From the NCBI RefSeq assembly GCF_900499005.1, contig NZ_LS991316.1, forward strand, positions 889,823 to 953,822: a stretch of 64,000 nucleotides of DNA, written 5' to 3'. The position numbers were made by a program, and so were the translations under genes. Below the pieces are notes generated by a model that was not told where the DNA came from, did not search any database, and saw only the letters and a list, made by a program, of their open reading frames with translations. The DNA is from Actinomyces culturomici (GTDB lineage Bacteria > Actinomycetota > Actinomycetes > Actinomycetales > Actinomycetaceae). Of this stretch, positions 30,299-39,615 are shown piece by piece. The stretch's first letter is position 1, and the number at the start of each line of letters is the position of its first letter.

Positions 30299-32155
30299 AT
30301 GATCGACATCATGTCGAATACCGCACGTCTCGTCAGCCCCTGGGGCGAGGACCTCCCCGCAACGCCCCTCGACGCCTACCCGCGCCCGATGCTCGAGCGC
30401 GCGGAGTGGCGCTGCCTCAACGGCCGCTGGCGGTACGCGATCACGCCGACGGCCGGCGCCGAGGACGCTCTCGGCCCTGAGGAGCCGAGCGTCGACGAAT
30501 GGGACGGCGAGATCCTCGTCCCCTTCGCCGCCGAGACCGAGGCCTCCGGCGTCGCGCGGCCCTTCACCCCCGCCGACGTCCTCCACTACGAGCGCGAGGT
30601 CGAGATCCCGGAGTCGTGGCGCGGCCGGCGCATCGCCCTCAACTTCGAGGCGGTCGACTACCGCTGCGCCGTCTGGGTCGACGGCGTGCGAGCCGGCTCC
30701 CACTCGGGCGGCTACCTCCCCTTCTCCGTCGATCTGCCGGACACCGCCCGGGAGACGGTGAGGATCCGCGTCGCCGTCGTTGACCCGACCGACACGGGCC
30801 GCCAGCAGCGCGGCAAGCAGGCCCTCCTCCCGACGACGATCTGGTACTCCCCCACCTCGGGCATCTGGCAGACCGTGTGGATGGAGCCGCTCCCCGACAT
30901 CGCCCTCACGCGCGTCGCCGTCAGAACGCACGAAGACCTCGAGACGGTGGACCTCCTCGTCTCCGCCGAAAAGGCCGGCCGCCCCGCCCTCGTCGATATC
31001 GACACGCCGGACGGGGCCCTGCGCGTCGAGTGCACGACCGGCGTCCCCGTCGAGGTCCGCATCCCTGACGCCCGCCCGTGGAGCCCAGACGACCCCTTCC
31101 TCTACCGCGCGCGGGTGCGGATCGACGAGGACGAGGCGGCGACCTGGTTCGGCGTGAGGACCGTGGCGATCTCCGATCCGGCGAGACGGGGCTCCCGCAC
31201 GCGCAGGAGGCGCACGTCCGGGAAGGGACGGTCGATCCTCCTCAACGGACGCCCGTTCCTTCTCAACGCCCCGCTCGACCAGGGGTACTGGCCCGAATCC
31301 GGACTCACCGCCCCGTCCGAGGAGGCGCTCGCCTTCGACCTCGAGCGGATGAAGGAGATGGGCTTCAACGGCGTACGCGTCCACATCAAGACCGAGTCGC
31401 GCCGCTTCTACCACCTCGCCGACCGCCTCGGCCTCGTCCTCGTGCAGGACGCCGTGTCGGGCGCGAAGGCGCCGCTCGGGATCAAGCTCTCCGGAGCGAT
31501 CCAGGCGCTCGACGTCACGAGCCCCGACCGCTCCCGCCTCTTCCGCCTGCGGACCGGGCGCGAGCGGGCCGAGGATCGCGAGGAGTTCATCCGCGACTGG
31601 ATCGCGGCGATCCAGCTCCTCGAGGTTCACCCCTCGATCCTCGTGTGGGTCCCCTTCAACGAGGGGTGGGGGCAGTTCAACGCTCGCCTCCTCGAGACAA
31701 TCACGCGGCGCACCGACCCGACGCGCCTCGTCGACGCGGCCTCCGGCTGGTTCGACCAGGGGCACAGGTGCGGCGACTTCCGCTCGCGCCACCGCTACGT
31801 CCTCAGGCTCACCCCTCCGACGCAGCGCGACCCGAGGCCCTACTACCTTTCCGAGTTCGGCGGCCTCAACCTCGCCGTCGAGGGGCACGTGCGCCCCGGC
31901 CTCGTCCCCTACGGGTACGGATTCCACGACGACCCCGAGTCCTTCGCCGCCGCGCTCTCCTCCCTCTACCGCGACCAGCTCATCCCCCTCGCCGAGCACG
32001 GCCTCACTGCGGCGACGTACACGCAGCTCAGCGACGTCGAACAGGAGACGAACGGACTCCTCACCTACGACCGGCGCGAGACGAAGATCGACCCGGCGAT
32101 CGTCAGAGGTCTCAACGAGGAGCTGCAGGACGCCTTCGCCGCCGCCCACTCGTAG
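30299..32155 (+). CDS. Glycoside hydrolase family 2 protein
   Basis: 618 residues (614 if the ATG at 30311 is used; neither has an SD). N-terminal sugar-binding jelly roll (LNGRWRYAI; ADVLHYEREVEIPESW), an immunoglobulin-like middle, and a TIM barrel from about residue 310. The acid/base glutamate is in FNEGWGQF and the likely nucleophile in YLSEFGG. No signal peptide, so it acts on imported glycosides. Beta-galactosidase, glucuronidase or mannosidase specificity cannot be told apart here. Confidence 0.9.
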   Translation: MIDIMSNTARLVSPWGEDLPATPLDAYPRPMLERAEWRCLNGRWRYAITPTAGAEDALGPEEPSVDEWDGEILVPFAAETEASGVARPFTPADVLHYEREVEIPESWRGRRIALNFEAVDYRCAVWVDGVRAGSHSGGYLPFSVDLPDTARETVRIRVAVVDPTDTGRQQRGKQALLPTTIWYSPTSGIWQTVWMEPLPDIALTRVAVRTHEDLETVDLLVSAEKAGRPALVDIDTPDGALRVECTTGVPVEVRIPDARPWSPDDPFLYRARVRIDEDEAATWFGVRTVAISDPARRGSRTRRRRTSGKGRSILLNGRPFLLNAPLDQGYWPESGLTAPSEEALAFDLERMKEMGFNGVRVHIKTESRRFYHLADRLGLVLVQDAVSGAKAPLGIKLSGAIQALDVTSPDRSRLFRLRTGRERAEDREEFIRDWIAAIQLLEVHPSILVWVPFNEGWGQFNARLLETITRRTDPTRLVDAASGWFDQGHRCGDFRSRHRYVLRLTPPTQRDPRPYYLSEFGGLNLAVEGHVRPGLVPYGYGFHDDPESFAAALSSLYRDQLIPLAEHGLTAATYTQLSDVEQETNGLLTYDRRETKIDPAIVRGLNEELQDAFAAAHS

Positions 32156-32232
32156 CCGATCGCCGAGGGCGGGGCGGGCTCCCTGAGGGAGGTCCCACAT
32201 GACAGTGCCCCTCCGGTGGGACAATCGGCCCC

Positions 32233-33408
32233 ATGACCCGACTGTCGCGCCGCGCCCGCAACTTCCAGCCCTTCTACGCGATGGCCGTCGCCGCGGAGGC
32301 GTCGCGACTGGCCGCCGCCGGAAACGACGTCATCCGCCTCTCGCTCGGCGAGCCCGACACCGGCGCGCCGCCACGCGTGCTCGCGGCGCTCGAGGAGATC
32401 GCGCGGGAGTCGCGGCCCCTCCCCTACACGGACGCCCTGGGGCTCCCCGAGCTGCGACGCGCCATCGCGCAGCGGTATCGCGACCTCCACGGGATCGAGA
32501 TCGCGCCCGAACGCGTGTGCGTGACGGCCGGGGCGTCGGCGGCGCTCCTCCTCGTGTCGGCGGCGCTCGTCGACCCCGGGGACCGTGTCCTCCTCGGCGA
32601 TCCGTCGTACCCGTGCAACCGCCAGTTCCTCGCGACCTTCGGCGCGGACGTCGCACTCATTCCGACCCGGCCCGAGACCCGCTACCAGCTCGACGCCTCC
32701 CTCGTCGAGGAGAACTGGACCGAGGAGACCCGCGGCGTCCTCATCGCCTCTCCCTCGAATCCGACGGGCACGTCCGTCGAGACCGAGGAGCTCGCGCGGA
32801 TCTGCGAGTTCGTCCGGGCGCGCGGCGGATGGCGCGTCATCGACGAGATCTACCTCGAGCTCTCCGACGACCGGGCCGACGGGCGTCGTCCGGCGAGCGT
32901 CCTCGCGACCGACCCCGACGCGATCGTCATCTCGAGCTTCTCGAAGTACTTCGGCATGACGGGCTGGAGGCTCGGCTGGGCGATCGTCCCCGAGGACATG
33001 GTCGAGGCGATGGATCGTCTCGCGCAGAACCTCCTCATCTGCCCGTCGACGCCCGCGCAGATCGCCGCGCTCGAGTGCTTCCACCCCGAGTCGATCCGGT
33101 GGTGCGAGGCGCGTCGCGACCTCTTCTCGCAGCGGCGCGCCGCCGCGACCGAGGCGCTGGCGGACCTCGGGCTGCCCGTGCCCGTCGCGCCGGACGGGGC
33201 GTTCTACGTCTACTTCGACGTGTCGGCCACCGGTATGAGCGCCGACGAGTTCTGCGCGCGGGCCCTGTCCGAATGCGGCGTCGCGCTCACGCCGGGCCGC
33301 GACTTCGGGCCGCTCACCGCGGACACCCATGTGCGTCTGTCGTGCTCGGCATCGATCGAGGACATCCGCGAGGGCATCGCCCGCCTCGCGCCGCTCGTGC
33401 GGCGCTGA
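32233..33408 (+). CDS. PLP-dependent aminotransferase, class I/II
   Basis: 391 residues. The cofactor lysine is in ISSFSKYFGMTGWRLGW near residue 238; SPSNPTGT and a DEIYLELS motif confirm fold type I. Closest to aspartate/branched aminotransferases of the AspC group. It lies 25 bp from the cmk stop (convergent), opposite tyrA, so a role in aromatic amino acid synthesis is possible but only inferred. Confidence 0.9.
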   Translation: MTRLSRRARNFQPFYAMAVAAEASRLAAAGNDVIRLSLGEPDTGAPPRVLAALEEIARESRPLPYTDALGLPELRRAIAQRYRDLHGIEIAPERVCVTAGASAALLLVSAALVDPGDRVLLGDPSYPCNRQFLATFGADVALIPTRPETRYQLDASLVEENWTEETRGVLIASPSNPTGTSVETEELARICEFVRARGGWRVIDEIYLELSDDRADGRRPASVLATDPDAIVISSFSKYFGMTGWRLGWAIVPEDMVEAMDRLAQNLLICPSTPAQIAALECFHPESIRWCEARRDLFSQRRAAATEALADLGLPVPVAPDGAFYVYFDVSATGMSADEFCARALSECGVALTPGRDFGPLTADTHVRLSCSASIEDIREGIARLAPLVRR

Positions 33409-33446
33409 GAGGCCCCGCGCCGCGGGCGCGGGCCGACCGAGGAAGG

Positions 33447-34178
33447 TCAGAGCGCCGCGCGCGCCTCGAGGTCCGCATCGACGAGGGCGAGGATCGCCTC
33501 GGCGACGCCCTCGATGCCGAGGCCGGAGGAGTCGACGACGTCGACGCCCTCGGCGGGCGTGAGGAACTCCGAGACGGTGGCGTCCGCTGTGTCGCGCTTC
33601 GTGATCTGCTCGCGGACGCGCTCCATGAGCTCGGGGGTCGCCTCGCCGTGGAGCTCGAGGGTGCGCCGACGCAGGCGCTCCTCCTCGTCGGCGAGGAGCA
33701 GCACCCGGACGTCGGCGTCGGGGCAGACGACGGTCGTGATGTCGCGGCCCTCGGCGATCATGCCGGAGCCCTCCTCTCGGGCGGCCATCATCCGTCGGCG
33801 CTGCTCGACGGCCATCCAGTGGCGGACCTCGAGGTTCGTCGAGACGTGCGGGATCGCGAGGGCGATGCGCGGCTCCCGGATCGCGGTCGTGACATCGATC
33901 CCGCCGACCGCGTACGAGGGCGCGTCAGGGTCGGGGTGCATGTCGAGGGGCATCGCATCGGCCGCGGCGCGGACCGCCGCCTCGTCGGTGAGATCGATCC
34001 CCTTCTCGAGGGCGAACCACGTGAGCGCCCGGTACATCGCGCCGGTGTCGAGGTACCCGATGCCGAGCCGCCTCGCGAGGAGCTTCGAGATCGTCGACTT
34101 CCCGGATCCCGCCGGGCCGTCGATCGCGATCGTGATGCCGAGCCTCGAGATCGCCTCGCGGCGCGCAGCGTCGTCCAT
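33447..34178 (-). CDS. cmk: Cytidylate kinase
   Basis: 243 residues; phosphorylates CMP and dCMP. P-loop DGPAGSGKST near residue 20, LDTGAMYRA, and the lid region EGRDITTVVCPDADV all match. SD AAAGGGA. Last gene of the xerD-to-cmk operon; der, its usual follower in many actinobacteria, is absent here. Confidence 0.95.
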   Translation of the reverse strand: MDDAARREAISRLGITIAIDGPAGSGKSTISKLLARRLGIGYLDTGAMYRALTWFALEKGIDLTDEAAVRAAADAMPLDMHPDPDAPSYAVGGIDVTTAIREPRIALAIPHVSTNLEVRHWMAVEQRRRMMAAREEGSGMIAEGRDITTVVCPDADVRVLLLADEEERLRRRTLELHGEATPELMERVREQITKRDTADATVSEFLTPAEGVDVVDSSGLGIEGVAEAILALVDADLEARAAL

Positions 34179-34196
34179 GGGAGTCCCTTTCCGCGT

Positions 34197-35345
34197 TCAG
34201 CCCTGCGGGGCGTGGTTGATGAGGCGCCATCCGCGGCGCTCGAGATCGGCCTCGGCCTCGGCGAGGCGGGCCGGATCGATGGAGATGCGCCCGAGGCCGA
34301 CCGCCTGGCCGGCCGAGTGCTCGAGGACGAGGTCCTCGATGTTGACGCCGATCTCGCCGAGCTCGGTGAAGAGCCGACCGAGCTCGCCGGGACTATCGGG
34401 GATGAGGACCTCGAGTTCGGCGTAGCGGCTCGGGGCGCCGCCGTGCTTGCCCGGGATGCGGGCGACGCCGCGGTTGCCGGCCTCCATGACGCGGTTGACC
34501 GCGCCGACGCTGCCGCCCCGCAGCGGCCCGCGCTCGGCGGCGGCCTCGAGGTGGACGAGGAGGTCGTCGAGGTCGTCGCGCAGCGGCTTGAGGACCTCGA
34601 CGACGGGAGCGGCGTTCCCCGCGAGGATCGCGGTCCACAGCCGGGGATCCGATGCGGCGATGCGCGTCGTGTCGCGCAGTCCCTGACCGGCGAGCCCGAG
34701 CGATTCGAGCCGCGCATCGGCGAGACGGGCGGCGAGGAGCGAGGAGACGAGCTGGGGGACGTGCGAGACGAGCGCGACGGACGCGTCGTGCGCGGCGGCG
34801 TCCATCTCGATCGGCACGGCGCCGACATCGGTCGCGAGCGCGCGGACGGCGAGGACCGCGCGCGGGTCGGAGGTCGGGTGCGCGACGACCACCCAGGGGC
34901 GCCCGTAGAAGAGATCGGCGTCGGCTGCGCCCGCGCCGGAGCGCTCGCGCCCCGCCATCGGGTGGGAGCCGACGTACCGCGCCGCGATCGAGGGGTCCTC
35001 CCCCGCCGCCGCGGCGCTGAGCACGCCCTCGGCGACCGCGGACTTCACGGAGGCGACGTCGGTGACGACGGCGTCGGGGTAGGCGCGCAGCGCCTCGAGG
35101 ACGCAGACGTCGGCGACGTCCGGCGGGGCGGCGACGACGACGAGCGTCGGGAGCGGATCCGCGATCTCCGAGACGGGAGTGCCCGCACCGATGTCCTGGG
35201 CGAGGCGCAGCGCCGTCGGCGAGGTGTCGGAGAGGTAGACGTCGACGCCCGCGCCCCGCAGCACGAGGCCGAGCGAGGCGCCGAGGAGCCCGGACCCGAC
35301 GACGAGGACGGGTCCGGTAGTCGCGACGGGACGGAGGGACGACAC
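34197..35345 (-). CDS. tyrA: Prephenate dehydrogenase
   Basis: 382 residues; converts prephenate to 4-hydroxyphenylpyruvate for tyrosine. NAD(P)-binding VVGSGLLGASLGLVL at the start, then VASVKSAV and GSHPMAGRERSGAGAA. The C-terminal 80 residues are an ACT-like domain (RYAELEVLIPDSPGELG), suggesting feedback control by tyrosine. It sits between rluB (1-nt gap) and cmk (18-nt gap). Confidence 0.93.
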   Translation of the reverse strand: MSSLRPVATTGPVLVVGSGLLGASLGLVLRGAGVDVYLSDTSPTALRLAQDIGAGTPVSEIADPLPTLVVVAAPPDVADVCVLEALRAYPDAVVTDVASVKSAVAEGVLSAAAAGEDPSIAARYVGSHPMAGRERSGAGAADADLFYGRPWVVVAHPTSDPRAVLAVRALATDVGAVPIEMDAAAHDASVALVSHVPQLVSSLLAARLADARLESLGLAGQGLRDTTRIAASDPRLWTAILAGNAAPVVEVLKPLRDDLDDLLVHLEAAAERGPLRGGSVGAVNRVMEAGNRGVARIPGKHGGAPSRYAELEVLIPDSPGELGRLFTELGEIGVNIEDLVLEHSAGQAVGLGRISIDPARLAEAEADLERRGWRLINHAPQG

Positions 35346-35346
35346 G

Positions 35347-36096
35347 TCAGAGTCCCACGGACGCGTAGAGCGCCGTGAGGGCGTTCCCCTTGATCCGGCG
35401 GGTCGTGCCCGGCTGGAGGCGCTCGAGGTGGATCGGTCCGAACGCCGTGCGGACGAGCTCGCGGACCGGGTAGCCGACTTCGGCCATCATGCGGCGGACG
35501 AGGCGGTTGCGGCCCTCATGGACGACGATCTCGACCGTCGTGATGTCGCCGTAGGTGTCGAGAACGCGGAAGGAGTCGACCTTGATGGGGCCGTCCTCGA
35601 GCTCGATCCCCTCGGTGAGCTTCCGCTTGACGTAGGGCTTCACCTCGCCGTGGAGGCGCGCGACGTAGGTCTTGGGGACCTCGTAGCTCGGATGCGTGAG
35701 CCGGTTGGCGAGCTCCCCGTCGTTCGTGAGGAGGAGCAGGCCGGAGGTGTCGATGTCGAGGCGGCCGACGTGGTAGAGGCGCTCGGGGTAGTCGACGATG
35801 AGGTCGGAAAGGGTCGGACGGCCCTCGGGGTCGGACATCGTCGAGACGGTGCCGACGGGCTTGTTGACGGCGAGGACGACGTGCTTCGCCTCGTCGAAGA
35901 AGACGCGCTCGCCGTCGACGTGGACGGTCTGCTTCGTCGGATCGATGCGGACGCCCTGATTGCGGACGACCTGCCCGTCGACCTGGACGCGGCCCTGATC
36001 GATGAGTTCCTCGGCGGCGCGGCGCGAGGCGACGCCCGCCTGCGAGAGCGCCTTCTGCAGGCGGATTCCGCCCTCGACGTAGGGATCGTTCCTCAC
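35347..36096 (-). CDS. rluB: Large-subunit rRNA pseudouridine synthase (RsuA/RluB type)
   Basis: 249 residues: an N-terminal S4 RNA-binding domain (RLQKALSQAGVASRRAAEELI) and the catalytic fold with VNKPVGTVSTM and VGRLDIDTSGLLLLTNDG, whose aspartate is the nucleophile. Start overlaps the scpB stop by 4 nt. Position between scpB and tyrA/cmk matches the actinobacterial order. Confidence 0.93.
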   Translation of the reverse strand: MRNDPYVEGGIRLQKALSQAGVASRRAAEELIDQGRVQVDGQVVRNQGVRIDPTKQTVHVDGERVFFDEAKHVVLAVNKPVGTVSTMSDPEGRPTLSDLIVDYPERLYHVGRLDIDTSGLLLLTNDGELANRLTHPSYEVPKTYVARLHGEVKPYVKRKLTEGIELEDGPIKVDSFRVLDTYGDITTVEIVVHEGRNRLVRRMMAEVGYPVRELVRTAFGPIHLERLQPGTTRRIKGNALTALYASVGL

Positions 36097-36725
36097 AGTT
36101 GCTCCTCCAGTTCGTCCAGCTCGTCGCCGGTCGGCAGATAGGGCGCCAGGGGCACCAGGTCGTCGAGGGACGCGAACCCCATCTTCTCGAGGAATTCACG
36201 GGTCGTCCCGTAGAGGTGGGCGCCCGAATCGGTCTCTCCCACCTCTTCGACGAGTCCCCTCGTCACTAGCGTACGCACGACGGCGTCGACGTTCACGCCG
36301 CGGATGTGCGAGATGCGCGACCTCGAGACGGGCTGGCGGTAGGCGATGACGGCGAGGGTCTCGAGCGCGGCCTGCGAGAGCCTCGACTGCGCGGAGCCGA
36401 CGACGAAGCGTCCGACGAGCCCGGCCCATTCGCGGGCGGAGTAGATCCGCCAGCCGCCGGCGGTCTCCCGGAGCTCGAATCCCCGGCGCCTCGCCCCGGA
36501 CTCGCCGCGGTACTCGGCCGCCAGCGCGGCGAGGGAGCCCGCGACGACGTGCTCGTCGACGTCGAGCGCATCGGCGAGGTCGGCGGCGGGAACGGGCTCG
36601 GAGGCGACCATGAGGATCGCCTCGAGCGGCGCGAAGAGCTCGGCCTCGCCCGCGTCGAGACGCGAGTCCCCGACCGCGGCGCCGTCCGGCGCGGCTCCCG
36701 CGTTCACGAAGTCGTCGGCGCTCAT
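36093..36725 (-). CDS. scpB: Segregation and condensation protein B
   Basis: 210 residues from the ATG at 36725, which overlaps the scpA stop by 4 nt. Two winged-helix domains: FAPLEAILMVASEPVPAADL and LSQAALETLAVIAYRQPVSR, then YGTTREFLEKMGF. Subunit of the SMC-ScpAB condensin that compacts and segregates chromosomes. Confidence 0.95.
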   Translation of the reverse strand: MSADDFVNAGAAPDGAAVGDSRLDAGEAELFAPLEAILMVASEPVPAADLADALDVDEHVVAGSLAALAAEYRGESGARRRGFELRETAGGWRIYSAREWAGLVGRFVVGSAQSRLSQAALETLAVIAYRQPVSRSRISHIRGVNVDAVVRTLVTRGLVEEVGETDSGAHLYGTTREFLEKMGFASLDDLVPLAPYLPTGDELDELEEQL

Positions 36726-37597
36726 GCGTCCTCCCCGTCCCGCGCCCCCGGCGCGCTCTCGTGTCCAGCGTGCGAATCCTCCGGCTCGAAGGACCCGGAG
36801 TAGTCGGCCTCGTCGATGTCGATGACGGTGTCCGGCCCGCCCGTCCACACGAGGACGAGGTCGCCGAGCGGCTCGTCCTGGGCGACGTCGAGGGCGCGGC
36901 GCCGGTAGAGCTCGAGGACGGCGAGGAAGCGGGAGACGACGATCGCGGTCGTCGCGGCGTCGGAGACGAGGTCGTGGAAGCTCGCCCGACCGAGCCTGGA
37001 AAGCCGCTCGGCGAGGAGCAGCGCCTGCTCGCGAACTGGGACGACCGGGTCGTGGAGGTGGGCGGTGACGACCTCGGGCTCGGCGCTCGTCAGCGCCCGC
37101 ACGGCCGCGAGGGCGAGGTCCTCGGGGCTCGCCGTCCACACGAGCTCGGGCAGGAGCGCCGCGAAGTGAGGCTCGAGCGGCACGGCGCGGGCGACGAAAC
37201 CGGCGTTGGCCTCGAGGCGCCGGCCGATCTCGGCCGACGCCCCCTTGAAGGCCCGGTACTGGAGGAGCCGGGAGAAGAGGAGGTCGCGCGCCTCGAGGTC
37301 CTCGGCGGCGAGCTGAGGATCGGCCTCGGTGCGCGGGAGGAGGCTCGCCGCCTTGAGGTCGAGGAGCGTCGCCGCGACGACGAGGAACTCCGTCGTCCGC
37401 GAGAGGTCGGGGAAGAGGCGCATGTGCGCGAGGAACTCGTCGGTGACCTCGGCGAGCGCGATCTCCGTGATATCGAGGCGCTTGCGCGCGATGAGCTGGA
37501 GGAGCAGGTCGAAGGGCCCCTCGAAGACGTCGAGGGCGACGTGGAAGTCGTCGATGGCGCTCTGGCCGTCGAGGACCTCGTCAGGCGGCGTCGCCAC
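36722..37597 (-). CDS. scpA: Segregation and condensation protein A (kleisin)
   Basis: 291 residues; bridges SMC heads. The N-terminal kleisin motif FEGPFDLLLQLIARKRLDIT is at about residues 25-45 and LDLKAASLLPR near 113. The C-terminus is a winged helix with an acidic tail. Starts 17 nt inside the 3' end of parA. Confidence 0.94.
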   Translation of the reverse strand: MATPPDEVLDGQSAIDDFHVALDVFEGPFDLLLQLIARKRLDITEIALAEVTDEFLAHMRLFPDLSRTTEFLVVAATLLDLKAASLLPRTEADPQLAAEDLEARDLLFSRLLQYRAFKGASAEIGRRLEANAGFVARAVPLEPHFAALLPELVWTASPEDLALAAVRALTSAEPEVVTAHLHDPVVPVREQALLLAERLSRLGRASFHDLVSDAATTAIVVSRFLAVLELYRRRALDVAQDEPLGDLVLVWTGGPDTVIDIDEADYSGSFEPEDSHAGHESAPGARDGEDA

Positions 37598-38444
37598 GGG
37601 CGATGACCTCGCGGGCGAGGCGGCGGTAGGCCCTCGCCCCCGGGTGGTTCGGCGCGTAGGTCGTGATCGGCTCGGAGGCGACCGAGGCGTCGGGGAACTT
37701 CACCGTGCGCCCGATCCGGGTCGTGAAGACGAGGTCGCCGAAGGCCTCGTCGAGGCGCTCGAGGACCTCGCGCGAGTGGAGGGTCCGCTGGTCGACCATC
37801 GTCGGGACGATGCCGTCGATCTTCAGGCGCGGGTTGATGCGGTCGCGGACCGTCTCGATCGTCTCGACCAGGAGCGCGACGCCGCGCAGGGCGAAGAACT
37901 CCGCCTCGACGGGGACGATGACGCCGTGCGCGGCGGTGAGGGCGTTGACGGCGAGCAGGCCGAGGGAGGGCTGGCAGTCGATGAGGATGACGTCGTAGTC
38001 GTCCTCGACGTGGCGCAGGACGCGGGCGAGGGCGGACTCGCGGGCGACCTCGGTGACGAGCTGGACCTCGGCGGCCGACAGGTCGATGTTCGCCGGGATG
38101 ATGTCGAGGCCGTCGACGGGGGTGCGGCACACGGCCGCCTTGACGTCCGCCTTCGGGTTCATGAGCAGGGTGTAGATCGTGAGATCCATGTCGAGGGCGT
38201 TGATGCCGAGGCCGACGGACGCCGCGCCCTGGGGGTCGAAGTCGACGATGAGGACCCTGCGCCCGTACTCGGCGAGGGACGCGCCGAGGTTGATCGTCGT
38301 CGTCGTCTTGCCGACGCCGCCCTTCTGGTTGCACATCGCGATGACGCGGGCGGGGCCGTGCCCGGCGAGGGGCGCGGGGATCGGGAAGTCATCGGGATCC
38401 ATGCCGATGTCACCGGACAGGGTGGGCTGCACGTCGTTCGTCAC
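37581..38444 (-). CDS. parA: ParA-family chromosome-partitioning ATPase
   Basis: 287 residues from a GTG at 38444 (an ATG at 38402 is possible). Deviant Walker A QKGGVGKTTTTINLG near residue 40, Walker A' VDFDPQGAAS, and Walker B VILIDCQPSLG. This is the xerD-linked ParA (Rv1708-like), not the origin-proximal ParAB. No parB beside it. Probably works with ScpAB in nucleoid segregation. Confidence 0.93.
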   Translation of the reverse strand: MTNDVQPTLSGDIGMDPDDFPIPAPLAGHGPARVIAMCNQKGGVGKTTTTINLGASLAEYGRRVLIVDFDPQGAASVGLGINALDMDLTIYTLLMNPKADVKAAVCRTPVDGLDIIPANIDLSAAEVQLVTEVARESALARVLRHVEDDYDVILIDCQPSLGLLAVNALTAAHGVIVPVEAEFFALRGVALLVETIETVRDRINPRLKIDGIVPTMVDQRTLHSREVLERLDEAFGDLVFTTRIGRTVKFPDASVASEPITTYAPNHPGARAYRRLAREVIARGDAA

Positions 38445-38458
38445 AAGGAGAGTCTAGG

Positions 38459-39409
38459 TCATGAGGCGCTCGCGCCGCCGTGGGCCCGGGCCCGCGGGTG
38501 CGAGGAGCGGTAGACCTCGACAAGCGTCGTCGGCGCGACCTTCGTGTAGATCTGGGTCGTCTGGACGGAGGCGTGGCCGAGCAGCTCCTGGACGTCGCGC
38601 ACCGAGGCGCCGCCCTGGAGGAGGTGCGTCGCGAAGGAGTGGCGCAGCGTGTGGGGCGACACCTTCGCGTCGAGACCGGCGCGCGCGGCCGCCCGCTGGA
38701 TCGCCTCCCACGCGCTCTGGCGCGAGAGGGGCCGTCCCCTCGTGTTGAGGAAGACCGCCGGCGTTCCCCTCCCCTTCGCGGCGAGGGCCGGCCTCGCGCG
38801 CACGAGGTACGCGCCGAGCGCGTCCTTCGCGTAGTGGCCGAGGGGCACGAGGCGCTCCTTGCGCCCCTTCCCGTAGAGGCGGACGACGGGGAGGTCCTCG
38901 TCGAGGTCGAGATCGTCGAGGGCGAGGCCCACCGCCTCGGAGACCCGCGCCCCCGTCGCGTAGAGGAGCTCGAGGAGAGCCGAATCGCGCAGGGCCGCCG
39001 CGTCCTCGCCGAGCTTCGCCGCCTCGAGGAGCGCGCCGACCTCGTCGACGCCGAGGGCCTTGGGCAGGCGCGTCCCCTGCTTGGGGGCCGACACGCGCGC
39101 GGCCGGGTCGTCGCTCGCCGCCCCCTCGCGGACGAGGAAACGGTGGAAGCCGCGGATCGCCGCGCTCGCCCTCGCGACCGACGAGGCAGCGGCCGGGCGC
39201 CCCGTGAGCGCCCCGGAGGCGAGGTCGGCGAGGTGCCGCTCGACCTCGTCGGCGCCGATCGCGCCGAGATCCTCGATCCCACGCGACCGGAGGTCGGCGA
39301 GGTACCGATCGACGTCGCGCCGGTAGTTGGAGATCGTGTGGACCGAGGCGCCGCGCTCGACGCGCAGATGGGTGAGCCAGTCGGCCTCGAACTCCTCGAA
39401 CTCCCCCAT
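38459..39409 (-). CDS. xerD: Tyrosine recombinase XerD
   Basis: 316 residues, normal for XerD. An N-terminal core-binding domain and a catalytic domain with ATGARVSEAVGL, HTLRHSFATHLL and LGHASVQTTQIYTKV giving R, H-x-x-R, H and Tyr. It resolves chromosome dimers at dif and is unrelated in position to the element integrase. First gene of the leftward operon to cmk. Confidence 0.95.
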   Translation of the reverse strand: MGEFEEFEADWLTHLRVERGASVHTISNYRRDVDRYLADLRSRGIEDLGAIGADEVERHLADLASGALTGRPAAASSVARASAAIRGFHRFLVREGAASDDPAARVSAPKQGTRLPKALGVDEVGALLEAAKLGEDAAALRDSALLELLYATGARVSEAVGLALDDLDLDEDLPVVRLYGKGRKERLVPLGHYAKDALGAYLVRARPALAAKGRGTPAVFLNTRGRPLSRQSAWEAIQRAAARAGLDAKVSPHTLRHSFATHLLQGGASVRDVQELLGHASVQTTQIYTKVAPTTLVEVYRSSHPRARAHGGASAS

Positions 39410-39422
39410 GAGGTCAGCGTAT

Positions 39423-39440
39423 CGCCCCGCCCTCGTCGAT
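39423..39440 (+). repeat. 18-bp dispersed intergenic motif, second copy
   Basis: CGCCCCGCCCTCGTCGAT, identical to 14386-14403. It stands 13 bp from xerD in the 206-bp gap before tkt. That gap also has a TACACT -10-like box near 39556 and a GCCCCG/CGGGGC hairpin near 39580. Confidence 0.55.
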
Positions 39441-39615
39441 CAACGGCGACGCGTCCTGGGTCGAAGGCCCCGCGCGCGAGCCCGAGGGCGGGTTCCCAGG
39501 CCGGAGTGCACATCTGAGCAGGGGTCCCTCCTCCGATCATCCCCCGCCCTTCGCTACACTTCCAGGGGAAGATTCCGACGCCCCGATGGCGGGGCAATGA
39601 CGGCTGGAGGCCGAT